Shown here: positions 1 through 5,160 of the stretch, in pieces
How the letters are laid out: every line of letters starts with the position of its first letter
Numbering within the stretch: position 1 is the first letter of the stretch
Assembly: GCA_021160885.1 (NCBI GenBank)
Contig: JAGHBR010000238.1
Coordinates: 1 to 5,160, forward strand
Reading direction: 5' to 3'
DNA length: 5,160 nt
From: Caldisericaceae bacterium
GTDB lineage: Bacteria > Calditrichota > Calditrichia > Calditrichales > Calditrichaceae
The notes under the pieces: model-generated
What the model was told of the DNA's origin: nothing
Databases searched by the model: none
Seen by the model: the letters and a program-made list of their open reading frames with translations, nothing else
Program-made: the position numbers and the translations under genes

Positions 1-148
1 GCCTTGCAGGACTAAAAGATGGTTCAATAATATGAAGAGAATCGGCATTAATTAAATTGAAATGAATAGTTATTTCATTCGAATTGTTTTTTTGACAACC
101 ATAATACAAAAAAATGGCCAGAACAATACCAACTATTAATTTTTTCAT
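1..148 (-). CDS. putative lipoprotein, N-terminal part only (runs off the left edge)
   Basis: Reading leftwards from an ATG at 148, 49 codons stay open to the window edge. The product starts MKK, has a hydrophobic stretch at about residues 4-16, and then Gly17-Cys18 followed by a polar, Asn/Lys-rich segment (QKNNSNE). This looks like a type II (lipoprotein) signal peptide with Cys18 as the lipidated residue, although the lipobox is imperfect (Tyr at -3 and -2). The mature part begins with a likely beta strand (ITIHFNLI). I do not recognise the family from this fragment. It lies 24 bp after the dctM stop on the same strand with its own Shine-Dalgarno site, so it is probably co-transcribed with the TRAP permease genes. 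It could be an accessory or substrate-binding lipoprotein for that transporter, but that is inference from position only; typical DctP motifs are not visible in these residues. Confidence 0.65.
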   Translation of the reverse strand, partial: MKKLIVGIVLAIFLYYGCQKNNSNEITIHFNLINADSLHIIEPSFSPAR

Positions 149-155
149 AATAAAT

Positions 156-161
156 TCCTTT
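156..161 (-). promoter_or_regulatory. Shine-Dalgarno site of the partial lipoprotein gene
   Basis: AAAGGA on the minus strand lies 7 nt before the ATG at 148, within the 24-bp gap after dctM. It supports that ATG as a genuine start of a gene too short in this window to be judged by length. Confidence 0.6.
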
Positions 162-172
162 CACTTAATCAG

Positions 173-1441
173 TTATAAAATGCCCAGGCTTAAGGCAGGG
201 ATATAGGTAATTAATACCAACGACAACAACAAAATGATCAAAAAGGGCAGGGCCGCTCGGTAGAGAAAGGTAATCGATTTTTCAAAACGCAGCGAAGCAA
301 TGAACAAATTCATGCCCACCGGAGGCGTAGTGTAGCCAATGCCCAAATTGGCTAAAAAGATAATGCCCAGATGTACGGGATGAATGCCAAAAGAATTTGC
401 GATGGGAATAATGATAGGTACAATGACCATAATGGCCGAAAAGATGTCCATTAAAGCACCGACAAGCAACAGAAAGACATTTAAAAAGAGTAAAAAGACA
501 AAAGGAGAAGTAATAAAAGTTTGCATTTCGGCTAAAATTTTAGCGGGAATCTGGGCGTCAGTAAAGTAGTTGGCCAGTCCCAGAGCAGCCGCTAAAATAA
601 CAATAATGCTGCCCACCATTTCCATGCTTTTCCGCACCACAACCGGCAATCCCTTTTTAATGGAAATGTCGCGGTAGATGAAGACTTCAATAATGAACAC
701 GTAAATGGCGGTAACCGCAGCAGCTTCGGTAGCGGTAAACAATCCGCCATAAATCCCGCCAATGATGATGAACGGCAGTGGAATTTCCCATGCTGTTTCC
801 TTAAGTGCCTGCCAGCGTTCTGCAGCGGTTGATTTTTCAATTTTGATCTCTTTTAATTGTTTACGGCGGAAAAGAACAACGTAGATGCTAAGCAAAAAAA
901 TCATTAGCAAACTGGGAATGATGCCTGCGGCAAATAGTTGATCGATCGGTGTTTGAGCCACCAGACCGTAAAGAATGATGGGCAAACTTGGCGGCAAAAG
1001 TAATCCTAAATTTCCGCTGGCGGTTAGGAGCCCCAGAGTAAATTTTTCCGGATATTTTTCCTTAAGCATGATTGGATGTAACAAGCCGCCCAAGGCGATA
1101 ATGGTCACCCCCGAAGCGCCGGTAAAGGCGGTGAACAGGGCGCATGAAACCAGAGCCACAATGGCTAGTCCGGCCGGCAGCCAGCCAATCAACGCCTTGG
1201 AAAGATTCACCAGTCGGCGGGGCGTTTGACTTTCGGCCAATAAGTAACCGGCAAAAGTAAACAGTGGAATGGCTAAAAAGATCGGTTGACTAGTCAAGCG
1301 GTAGAGTTCAATGATCAAGGCGGAACTGTCAATTTCTGCCAGATGAAAAAGCAACAAAGCAATACCAGAAATAATTACAAATAGCGGTGTGCCAAAAAGT
1401 GTTAGTACGGCAATCAAAACGATCAACAGCAACGTCGTCAC
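173..1441 (-). CDS. dctM: TRAP transporter large permease subunit (DctM family)
   Basis: This is the large membrane subunit of a tripartite ATP-independent periplasmic (TRAP) transporter, which moves a substrate (classically a C4-dicarboxylate, other carboxylates or sialic acid) across the inner membrane using a sodium gradient. The 422-residue length is normal for the family. The protein is almost wholly hydrophobic, with about a dozen membrane segments. Family signatures are clear: FTGASG at 106-111, ASGNLGLLLPPS at 141-152, AAGIIP at 171-176, FTATEAAAV at 235-243, and NLGIGYTTPPVGMNLF at 365-380. The start is GTG, overlapping the dctQ stop in a GTGA arrangement, with a strong ribosome site just upstream. 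The overlap indicates translational coupling with dctQ. The substrate cannot be told from the permease sequence. No truncation or missing motif is seen. Confidence 0.96.
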   Translation of the reverse strand: MTTLLLIVLIAVLTLFGTPLFVIISGIALLLFHLAEIDSSALIIELYRLTSQPIFLAIPLFTFAGYLLAESQTPRRLVNLSKALIGWLPAGLAIVALVSCALFTAFTGASGVTIIALGGLLHPIMLKEKYPEKFTLGLLTASGNLGLLLPPSLPIILYGLVAQTPIDQLFAAGIIPSLLMIFLLSIYVVLFRRKQLKEIKIEKSTAAERWQALKETAWEIPLPFIIIGGIYGGLFTATEAAAVTAIYVFIIEVFIYRDISIKKGLPVVVRKSMEMVGSIIVILAAALGLANYFTDAQIPAKILAEMQTFITSPFVFLLFLNVFLLLVGALMDIFSAIMVIVPIIIPIANSFGIHPVHLGIIFLANLGIGYTTPPVGMNLFIASLRFEKSITFLYRAALPFLIILLLSLVLITYIPALSLGIL

Positions 1442-1929
1442 GATTGCCCTCCACGCCGATCAAAAGCAATTAAAATTGAGTTGAACAAAAAACGCAGCGC
1501 CATTAAAGCAAAGCCAATGGGAATGATGATTTGAAAATACCAGGCTGGAACATCATTGAATATGGTTGTGGCGAATTCTTTTTCATCAAGCACAAACTGA
1601 ATGGAAGCTTTGGTTAATAAAAGCGTAATGGCGAATGCCACCAAATTAATAAAAATGGCTGGAATTTTTCGCCACTTTTCAGACAAAAGCGGAGTCAGTA
1701 AATTGATATTGATGTGTTTGTTTTCCATGGTGGCCAGGCTGGCCCCAATAAAACTGACCCACAAAACCAGGTTGCGTAAAAAAATGTCCGCCCAAAGAAT
1801 GCCGGTGTTAAAAAGTTTGCGCAAAACAATCTGCAGGCCAGAAAGCATGACCATGACCATGACGACCGTAAGCAAAAGGGAAAGCTCAATTTTCGCCAGC
1901 CATTGATTCAGGCTTTTGAGAAAACGCAT
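1438..1929 (-). CDS. dctQ: TRAP transporter small permease subunit (DctQ family)
   Basis: This is the small inner-membrane subunit that pairs with DctM in TRAP transporters. The 163 residues are typical in length and show four likely membrane segments (about 13-38, 48-67, 89-112 and 130-153). Family-like features are the W46-A-D-I segment leading into RNLVLWVSFIGASLA (52-66), the ENKHININLL loop (69-78), and the PAWYFQIIIPIGFALMALRF region (128-147). The ATG at 1929 is preceded by AGGGGA at 1940-1935, giving 5 nt spacing. It is the first gene of the minus-strand operon, and its last four bases overlap dctM. No dctP lies between it and the divergent acyltransferase gene, although dctP often precedes dctQ in other genomes. 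The short length and lower conservation make DctQ calls weaker than DctM calls in general, but adjacency to dctM settles this one. Confidence 0.93.
   Translation of the reverse strand: MRFLKSLNQWLAKIELSLLLTVVMVMVMLSGLQIVLRKLFNTGILWADIFLRNLVLWVSFIGASLATMENKHININLLTPLLSEKWRKIPAIFINLVAFAITLLLTKASIQFVLDEKEFATTIFNDVPAWYFQIIIPIGFALMALRFLFNSILIAFDRRGGQS
1447..1452 (-). promoter_or_regulatory. Shine-Dalgarno site of dctM, inside dctQ
   Basis: GGAGGG on the minus strand lies 5 nt before the GTG at 1441, inside the 3' end of dctQ. It supports the GTG start and the 4-bp GTGA overlap rather than a later start. Confidence 0.7.
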
Positions 1930-1956
1930 CTTAATCCCCTGTCATTGATTGATTTT

Positions 1957-1985
1957 AACATAATGATTAAAAAAATTCCATGCAA
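1957..1985 (-). promoter_or_regulatory. possible promoter of the dctQM operon
   Basis: On the minus strand TTGCAT (1985-1980) is followed after 17 nt by TATGTT (1962-1957), about 27 bp before the dctQ start codon. The matches to the sigma70 consensus are weak (3/6 and 4/6), but spacing and position are right. Read in the Bacteroidetes style (TTTG-N20-TAnnTTTG) the same stretch gives CTTG-N20-TATGTTAA. It is the only promoter-like pair I see before dctQ. Confidence 0.3.
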
Positions 1986-2063
1986 GGGGAGAGACACTAC
2001 CTTTTAGAGTAGATGCCAGGTGACATGATACTGAATACAAAAAATCCGTTTTAAAAAGTTCCA

Positions 2064-2095
2064 TTTGCCTGTAATCTTTCAATTTAATAATTTCG
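2064..2095 (+). promoter_or_regulatory. possible promoter of the acyltransferase gene
   Basis: TTTG at 2064-2067 is followed after 20 nt by TAATTTCG at 2088-2095, close to the Bacteroidetes-type pattern TTTG-N19/20-TAnnTTTG with one mismatch. As a sigma70 site it reads TTGCCT-17-TAATTT, which is poor. Transcription would begin near 2100, right at the ATG at 2101, leaving almost no leader; this would fit the absence of a Shine-Dalgarno site there. The region is AT-rich, so a chance match is quite possible. Confidence 0.25.
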
Positions 2096-2100
2096 TTACA

Positions 2101-2141
2101 ATGAAAACAATTGAATATCTGGTTGTAAAATTTTTGTTTTT
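2101..2141 (+). other. N-terminal codons of the acyltransferase, out of frame with the rest
   Basis: From the ATG at 2101 the frame encodes MKTIEYLVVKFLFL, which is the usual N-terminal look of LpxL/HtrB-family acyltransferases (Met-Lys-x-Ile-Glu-Tyr, then a hydrophobic anchor helix). This frame then departs from the family and stops about 20 codons into the main open frame. One extra T in the T-run at 2131-2135 would join it to the frame at 2142, giving KFFVFVFSRLSIK across the junction and an intact protein of 291 residues. Whether the shift is real or a homopolymer error in sequence or assembly cannot be told from here. Confidence 0.75.
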
Positions 2142-2975
2142 GTGTTTAGCCGGCTTTCTATTAAAAACGGAAAGCGGTTGGCATTGCTGTTTACCTATCT
2201 GGTCGAACACGTTTTTAGATATCGGCGGCAGGTCATCCTGAGTAATTTACATCGTGTTTATGGTGAGCAATTGCCACTGCCAGAAAAGAAATTTCTGCAC
2301 AAAATTTACAAGAACTTTGTCTTTTTATGGATGGAATTTTTACAATTGAACCATTTCAATGCGCAAACCATAAAACAATTCATGCATTTTAAAAATCCGA
2401 AAGTTATTCAACATCTTGAAAAACGTGAAAGAGGTGCTATTCTATATTCTGGCCATTTTGGCAATTTTGAGTGGTTAGGACATGCCTTGGCTTTACAAGG
2501 GCTGCCTATCTGGGCCATCGCCAAAAAACAAAGTAATCAAAAGGTCGACCGGTTTATTATGAAATTGCGAGAACGATTTGGTATGAAAATTGTTTACACC
2601 AAACAGGCTAGGGCGGTTTGCGAACAAGCATTGAAAAATAAAGAATTGGTCGCCATTGTATTTGACCAGGATGCCAGAAAGCGCGGAGTATTCGTAGATT
2701 TTTTAGGGCAGCCTTCATCAACGGCAGTGGGAACGGCCGTTTTGCACTTACGCACCAATGCCGAAATTATACTGCTCATTGCCTTGCGCAGAGATTACGC
2801 TAAATTCGATGTTTTTGCTAAAATCATTGAACCACCGCCCAGAAGCGGCGATTTACAGCAGGATGTTTTGAACATTACGCAGAAAATTTCCAGTGAGTTT
2901 GAGGTGTGGGTAAGAAAATACCCTGAACAATGGTTCTGGATGCACCGCAGATGGAAAACTCAACCGGAAAATTAG
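2142..2975 (+). CDS. LpxL/HtrB-family lysophospholipid (lipid A) acyltransferase, apparent 5' frameshift
   Basis: Members of this family transfer a fatty acyl chain from acyl-ACP to a lipid A precursor or related glycolipid at the inner face of the cytoplasmic membrane. The open frame of 277 residues starts at a GTG with no Shine-Dalgarno site. It contains the catalytic HX4E motif (H105-FGNF-E110), the conserved FDQDARKRGVFVDFLGQPSST block at 174-194, and the C-terminal PEQWFWMHRRWK signature at 261-272. YRRQVILSNL at 27-36 matches the family's RR...NL region. The normal N-terminal anchor is missing from this frame but is found in another frame from 2101, so the true gene is probably 2101-2975 with a one-base deletion near 2131-2140. 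The catalytic domain is complete. Start at the GTG would give a protein lacking most of the membrane anchor. Exact acceptor (LpxL-, LpxM- or other-like) is unresolved. Confidence 0.9.
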   Translation: MFSRLSIKNGKRLALLFTYLVEHVFRYRRQVILSNLHRVYGEQLPLPEKKFLHKIYKNFVFLWMEFLQLNHFNAQTIKQFMHFKNPKVIQHLEKRERGAILYSGHFGNFEWLGHALALQGLPIWAIAKKQSNQKVDRFIMKLRERFGMKIVYTKQARAVCEQALKNKELVAIVFDQDARKRGVFVDFLGQPSSTAVGTAVLHLRTNAEIILLIALRRDYAKFDVFAKIIEPPPRSGDLQQDVLNITQKISSEFEVWVRKYPEQWFWMHRRWKTQPEN

Positions 2976-2999
2976 AAGCTGCTGTTACAATTTAAGTCA

Positions 3000-3020
3000 G
3001 CAAGAAATGGCAAGAAATGG
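3000..3020 (+). repeat. 10-bp tandem duplication at the start of the synthase-phosphatase gene
   Basis: CAAGAAATGG occurs twice in direct tandem (3001-3010 and 3011-3020), with period-10 identity reaching back to 3000. Each copy carries an ATG. The ATG at 3007 opens a reading frame of only nine codons ending in TAA; the ATG at 3017 begins the long gene. Because the unit is 10 bp, the two starts are in different frames. Confidence 0.85.
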
Positions 3021-4189
3021 AATATTACAAAATTAATCCTTTAAAACCAGACAGGAAAATTTTAACCCGTACGCTTGAAGTACTGAAAGCCGGAGGCATT
3101 ATTGTTTATCCGACCAACACTCTTTATGGTTTGGGAGTCGATGTTTTTAATCAAAGAGCTTTGGAGCGCTTGTTCGTTGTTAAACAACGCACCATAGACC
3201 AGCCGGTTTCACTGATGGTAGCATCGGTTGAACAGCTCATCGAATTGTTTGCCAGGGCAGATCAACGCCAAACAAATGTTTTAAAAAAACTATTGCCCGG
3301 TAAATTTACGGTTATTCTGAAGAGTAAATTCAAGCAAAATTTAGCTTATTTTAGTTCGGGTTCCAGAAACACAAAAGTCGGTTTTAGGGTGGCCGAATTA
3401 CCGTTTAATCAAAAATTATTGATTAAATTCGGCAATCCGATCTCTTCCACCAGCGCCAATGTTTCCGGAAAGCCTAACGCCAAAACGGTGCAGGAGATTA
3501 TTGCACAATTTGGAGATCGTTTGGATTTAATTCTAGATGCCGGCCCTGCACCGGACCTGACAGGTTCAACTATTATCGATATTACCAAAAATCCTTTTTT
3601 AATACTGCGTGAAGGTAGCGTGGGCCTACAGGAAGTAAAAAAAATCATTGCGCCGGAGAAAGTTTTAAAACGGAAGACAGAATTCGTGGTCACTTTTGTT
3701 TGTTCAGGGAATATCTGTCGTTCACCGATGGCAGAAGGCATTTTAAAAGAGTTCTTCTCTAAAACCAAGTTTAAGAACCTGGTGACTGTACAATCTGCAG
3801 GCACACTGGATAATACATCCGGGCCGGCTCATCCCAATGCTGTTTCGGTAGCTCGCTCTTTAGGAGTAGATATTGCGGCTCACCAGGCGCGAACTATTAC
3901 CAGAGAAATAGTTGAACAAAGCGATATGATCATTGGCATGGCGCTCAATCATCTTGAATATCTGAAATCCCATTTCCCTGAACATGCCGAAAAAGTGGCG
4001 CTGCTAAAAACCTGGGAGAGAAAAACAGGAATTGGCAATCCGTCAATCCCTGATCCGATTGGTCACGATCTTAACTTTTTTAAAAAAGTTGCTGAAGAAA
4101 TAAAAAACGAAATCAAGCGTATTATGCCCTTTTTATTTCAAAGAATTAAAAAATTTATGGAATACAACGATTTGAGCTTGGAAAAATGA
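3017..4189 (+). CDS. fusion of a threonylcarbamoyl-AMP synthase (TsaC/Sua5/YrdC) and a low-molecular-weight protein phosphatase
   Basis: The 390-residue protein has two domains in one uninterrupted frame. Residues ~12-205 are a YrdC-type domain, which makes threonylcarbamoyl-AMP from threonine, bicarbonate and ATP for the t6A37 modification of ANN-decoding tRNAs. Its signatures are YPTNTLYGLG (31-40), KQRTIDQPVSLMV (56-68), SSTSANVSG (143-151), and GSTIIDI...ILREG (183-200). It is the short form without the C-terminal Sua5 domain. After a linker, residues ~223-373 are an LMW phosphatase domain: P-loop C229-SGNIC-R235-S, QSAGT at 259-263, and the general-acid loop with D346 in PDPIG. A basic, possibly helical tail follows. 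Both active sites look complete. In Bacillus the separate genes ywlC and ywlE lie close together, so the fusion agrees with a known gene association. Phosphatase substrate (phospho-Tyr or phospho-Arg) is open. The start has no clear Shine-Dalgarno site. Confidence 0.93.
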   Translation: MEYYKINPLKPDRKILTRTLEVLKAGGIIVYPTNTLYGLGVDVFNQRALERLFVVKQRTIDQPVSLMVASVEQLIELFARADQRQTNVLKKLLPGKFTVILKSKFKQNLAYFSSGSRNTKVGFRVAELPFNQKLLIKFGNPISSTSANVSGKPNAKTVQEIIAQFGDRLDLILDAGPAPDLTGSTIIDITKNPFLILREGSVGLQEVKKIIAPEKVLKRKTEFVVTFVCSGNICRSPMAEGILKEFFSKTKFKNLVTVQSAGTLDNTSGPAHPNAVSVARSLGVDIAAHQARTITREIVEQSDMIIGMALNHLEYLKSHFPEHAEKVALLKTWERKTGIGNPSIPDPIGHDLNFFKKVAEEIKNEIKRIMPFLFQRIKKFMEYNDLSLEK

Positions 4190-4191
4190 AC

Positions 4192-4196
4192 AGGAG
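4192..4196 (+). promoter_or_regulatory. Shine-Dalgarno site of the glycosyltransferase gene
   Basis: AGGAG lies 5 nt before the GTG at 4202, in the 12-bp gap after the preceding stop codon. It fixes the GTG as the start and indicates continued translation within a polycistronic message. Confidence 0.75.
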
Positions 4197-4201
4197 TTTT
4201 T

Positions 4202-5146
4202 GTGAAAATTAGCGGTTTTAGTTTTGTTCGTAATGGACAAAAATTGTACTACCCGGTAGTAGAATCAATCCAATCAATTTTACCGATTGTGGATGAGTTT
4301 GTTATTGCCGTGGGGCAAAGCGATCCTGATGATCATACCAGAGAAGCCATTGAAGCCATTGGCGATCCTAAAATTAAAATAATTTATACGGTTTGGGAAG
4401 AAAAATACTTTAAAAAGGGAATTATCAACGCTTTGCAGACCGATATTGCAAAAGAAGCCTGCAGCGGTGACTGGCTATTTTATTTGCAGGCCGATGAAGT
4501 CGTGCATGAAAAATATCTGCCGGTTATCGAAAAGCGCTGCAGGGAATTGTTACCGGACAAACGCGTGGAAGGCCTACTTTTCCGTTACAAACACTTTTGG
4601 GGCGATTACGATCACTACCACATCAGTCATGGATGGTATCCTTACGAAATCAGAATTATTCGCAACGATCCTCACATTCATTCCTGGCAAAGCGCGCAAT
4701 CCTTTCGTTATTTTGAATATTACGATAATCCACGACAGAAAGACGGACATCGAAAATTGCGTGTTGCACTGGTCGATGCCGAAATTTACCACTACGGCTG
4801 GGTACGTCCCCCGCATCTGATGCAAAATAAATCACGTGCTTTAAATGCCGTGCACTGGGGCCGTAAAACAGCTGAAATTTACTACGCTAACGCCCCGAAA
4901 GAATTTGACTATGGCCCTTTAAATCGGTTAGGACTGTTCACTGAATCCCACCCGGCGGTAATGCGGGAAAGAATTGCGCGTATGGATTGGAAGAACAAAT
5001 TGCAGTATGGTGGCCCGCCAAATAAAAATCGTGCGCCTCACAAACATGAACGGTTAAAGTACAGGTTTATTACCTTTTTGGAAAGAAATCTCTTTCACCG
5101 GCCGATTGGTGGTTTCCGGAATTATGTTTTGCTAAAAGATGTTTAA
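4202..5146 (+). CDS. family 2 glycosyltransferase (GT-A fold)
   Basis: The 314-residue product is a probable cytoplasmic glycosyltransferase that uses a nucleotide sugar. The N-terminal part fits the GT-A family 2 pattern: FSFVRNG (6-12), YPVVESIQSILPIVDEFVIAVG (17-38, the helix and strand after the first motif), DPDDHT (41-46, where family members usually carry S-x-D-x-T), and WLFYLQADEVV (91-101), in which QADE takes the place of the usual DxD/DADE metal-nucleotide motif. The C-terminal half is rich in aromatic and His residues (HFWGDYDHYH at 131-140, YHYGWVRPP at 196-204) and has no membrane segments. It starts 12 bp after the synthase-phosphatase gene and follows an LpxL-like acyltransferase, so a role in LPS core or another envelope glycan is plausible. 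Donor and acceptor cannot be predicted. GTG start, good ribosome site, no truncation seen. Confidence 0.87.
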   Translation: MKISGFSFVRNGQKLYYPVVESIQSILPIVDEFVIAVGQSDPDDHTREAIEAIGDPKIKIIYTVWEEKYFKKGIINALQTDIAKEACSGDWLFYLQADEVVHEKYLPVIEKRCRELLPDKRVEGLLFRYKHFWGDYDHYHISHGWYPYEIRIIRNDPHIHSWQSAQSFRYFEYYDNPRQKDGHRKLRVALVDAEIYHYGWVRPPHLMQNKSRALNAVHWGRKTAEIYYANAPKEFDYGPLNRLGLFTESHPAVMRERIARMDWKNKLQYGGPPNKNRAPHKHERLKYRFITFLERNLFHRPIGGFRNYVLLKDV

Positions 5147-5149
5147 GAG

Positions 5150-5160
5150 ATGGAACAAAA
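5150..5160 (+). CDS. possible start of the next gene in the cluster (only about four codons)
   Basis: An ATG at 5150 follows the glycosyltransferase stop by 3 bp and reads Met-Glu-Gln to the window edge. The tight spacing fits the compact layout of this cluster, but with so little sequence no product can be suggested and the ATG could be chance. Confidence 0.3.

Noticed and set aside
975..1229. 84-codon plus-strand open frame inside dctM
   Set aside because: It is antisense to the most conserved part of DctM and shows no family features of its own.
1601..1906. 101-codon plus-strand open frame across dctQ
   Set aside because: It is antisense to dctQ, its product is low-complexity and Lys/Met-rich without a recognisable domain, and dctQ has a ribosome site and operon context.
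2128..2145. Programmed -1 ribosomal frameshift joining the two frames of the acyltransferase
   Set aside because: In the upstream frame the codons TTT-TTG and flanks do not make a proper X-XXY-YYZ slippery heptamer, the T-runs are only five long, and I see no strong downstream hairpin. An indel or sequence error is simpler.
2976..3016. Possible rho-independent terminator between the acyltransferase and the fusion gene
   Set aside because: Only a 4-bp GCTG/CAGC match with a long loop and no U-tract follows; too weak to call.
3409..3804. 131-codon open frame on the minus strand inside the synthase-phosphatase gene
   Set aside because: It lies wholly antisense to a gene with clear domain motifs across the same bases, shows no recognisable domain and is best explained as a shadow of the coding strand.
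4446..4825. Overlapping open frames on both strands inside the glycosyltransferase gene
   Set aside because: They are alternative-frame shadows; the glycosyltransferase frame carries the motifs and the ribosome site.
1..5160. Mobile element, CRISPR array, tRNA/rRNA or defence system
   Set aside because: No transposase or integrase motifs, regularly spaced repeats, RNA-gene signatures or defence domains were seen; nearly all sequence is taken up by recognised genes.

Overview
The window reads as an ordinary chromosomal stretch of a Gram-negative, moderately AT-rich bacterium. An LpxL/HtrB-type lipid A acyltransferase implies an outer membrane with lipid A. Lipoprotein and TRAP-transporter genes fit that picture. 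Shine-Dalgarno sites are good for some genes and absent for others, and the divergent intergenic region holds motifs that loosely resemble both sigma70 and Bacteroidetes-type promoters. A member of the FCB-like phyla (for example a Calditrichota relative) is a reasonable guess, but the sequence alone does not prove it.

Left part (1-1929, minus strand): an operon read right to left of dctQ (small TRAP permease subunit), dctM (large TRAP permease subunit, GTGA overlap with dctQ) and, 24 bp further on, the first 49 codons of an unidentified putative lipoprotein that runs off the window. Together DctQ and DctM form a sodium-driven carboxylate-type importer. The usual periplasmic binding protein DctP is not upstream of dctQ; it may lie beyond the left edge or elsewhere.

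Middle (1930-2100): a short divergent intergenic region with weak promoter-like motifs facing both ways.

Right part (2101-5160, plus strand): a compact co-directional cluster. First comes an LpxL/HtrB-like acyltransferase whose first ~14 codons (ATG at 2101) sit in a different frame from the rest, most simply explained by one missing T in a T-run near 2131-2140. Next is a natural two-domain fusion: a TsaC/Sua5/YrdC-type threonylcarbamoyl-AMP synthase domain followed by a low-molecular-weight protein-tyrosine-phosphatase/arginine-phosphatase domain. Then comes a family 2 glycosyltransferase with a GTG start. A further gene may begin at 5150. The acyltransferase and glycosyltransferase suggest an envelope/LPS theme, with the tRNA-modification/phosphatase fusion embedded as a housekeeping gene.

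I found no mobile element, CRISPR array, RNA gene or convincing new system. The points most worth a second look are the frameshifted acyltransferase start and the synthase-phosphatase fusion.
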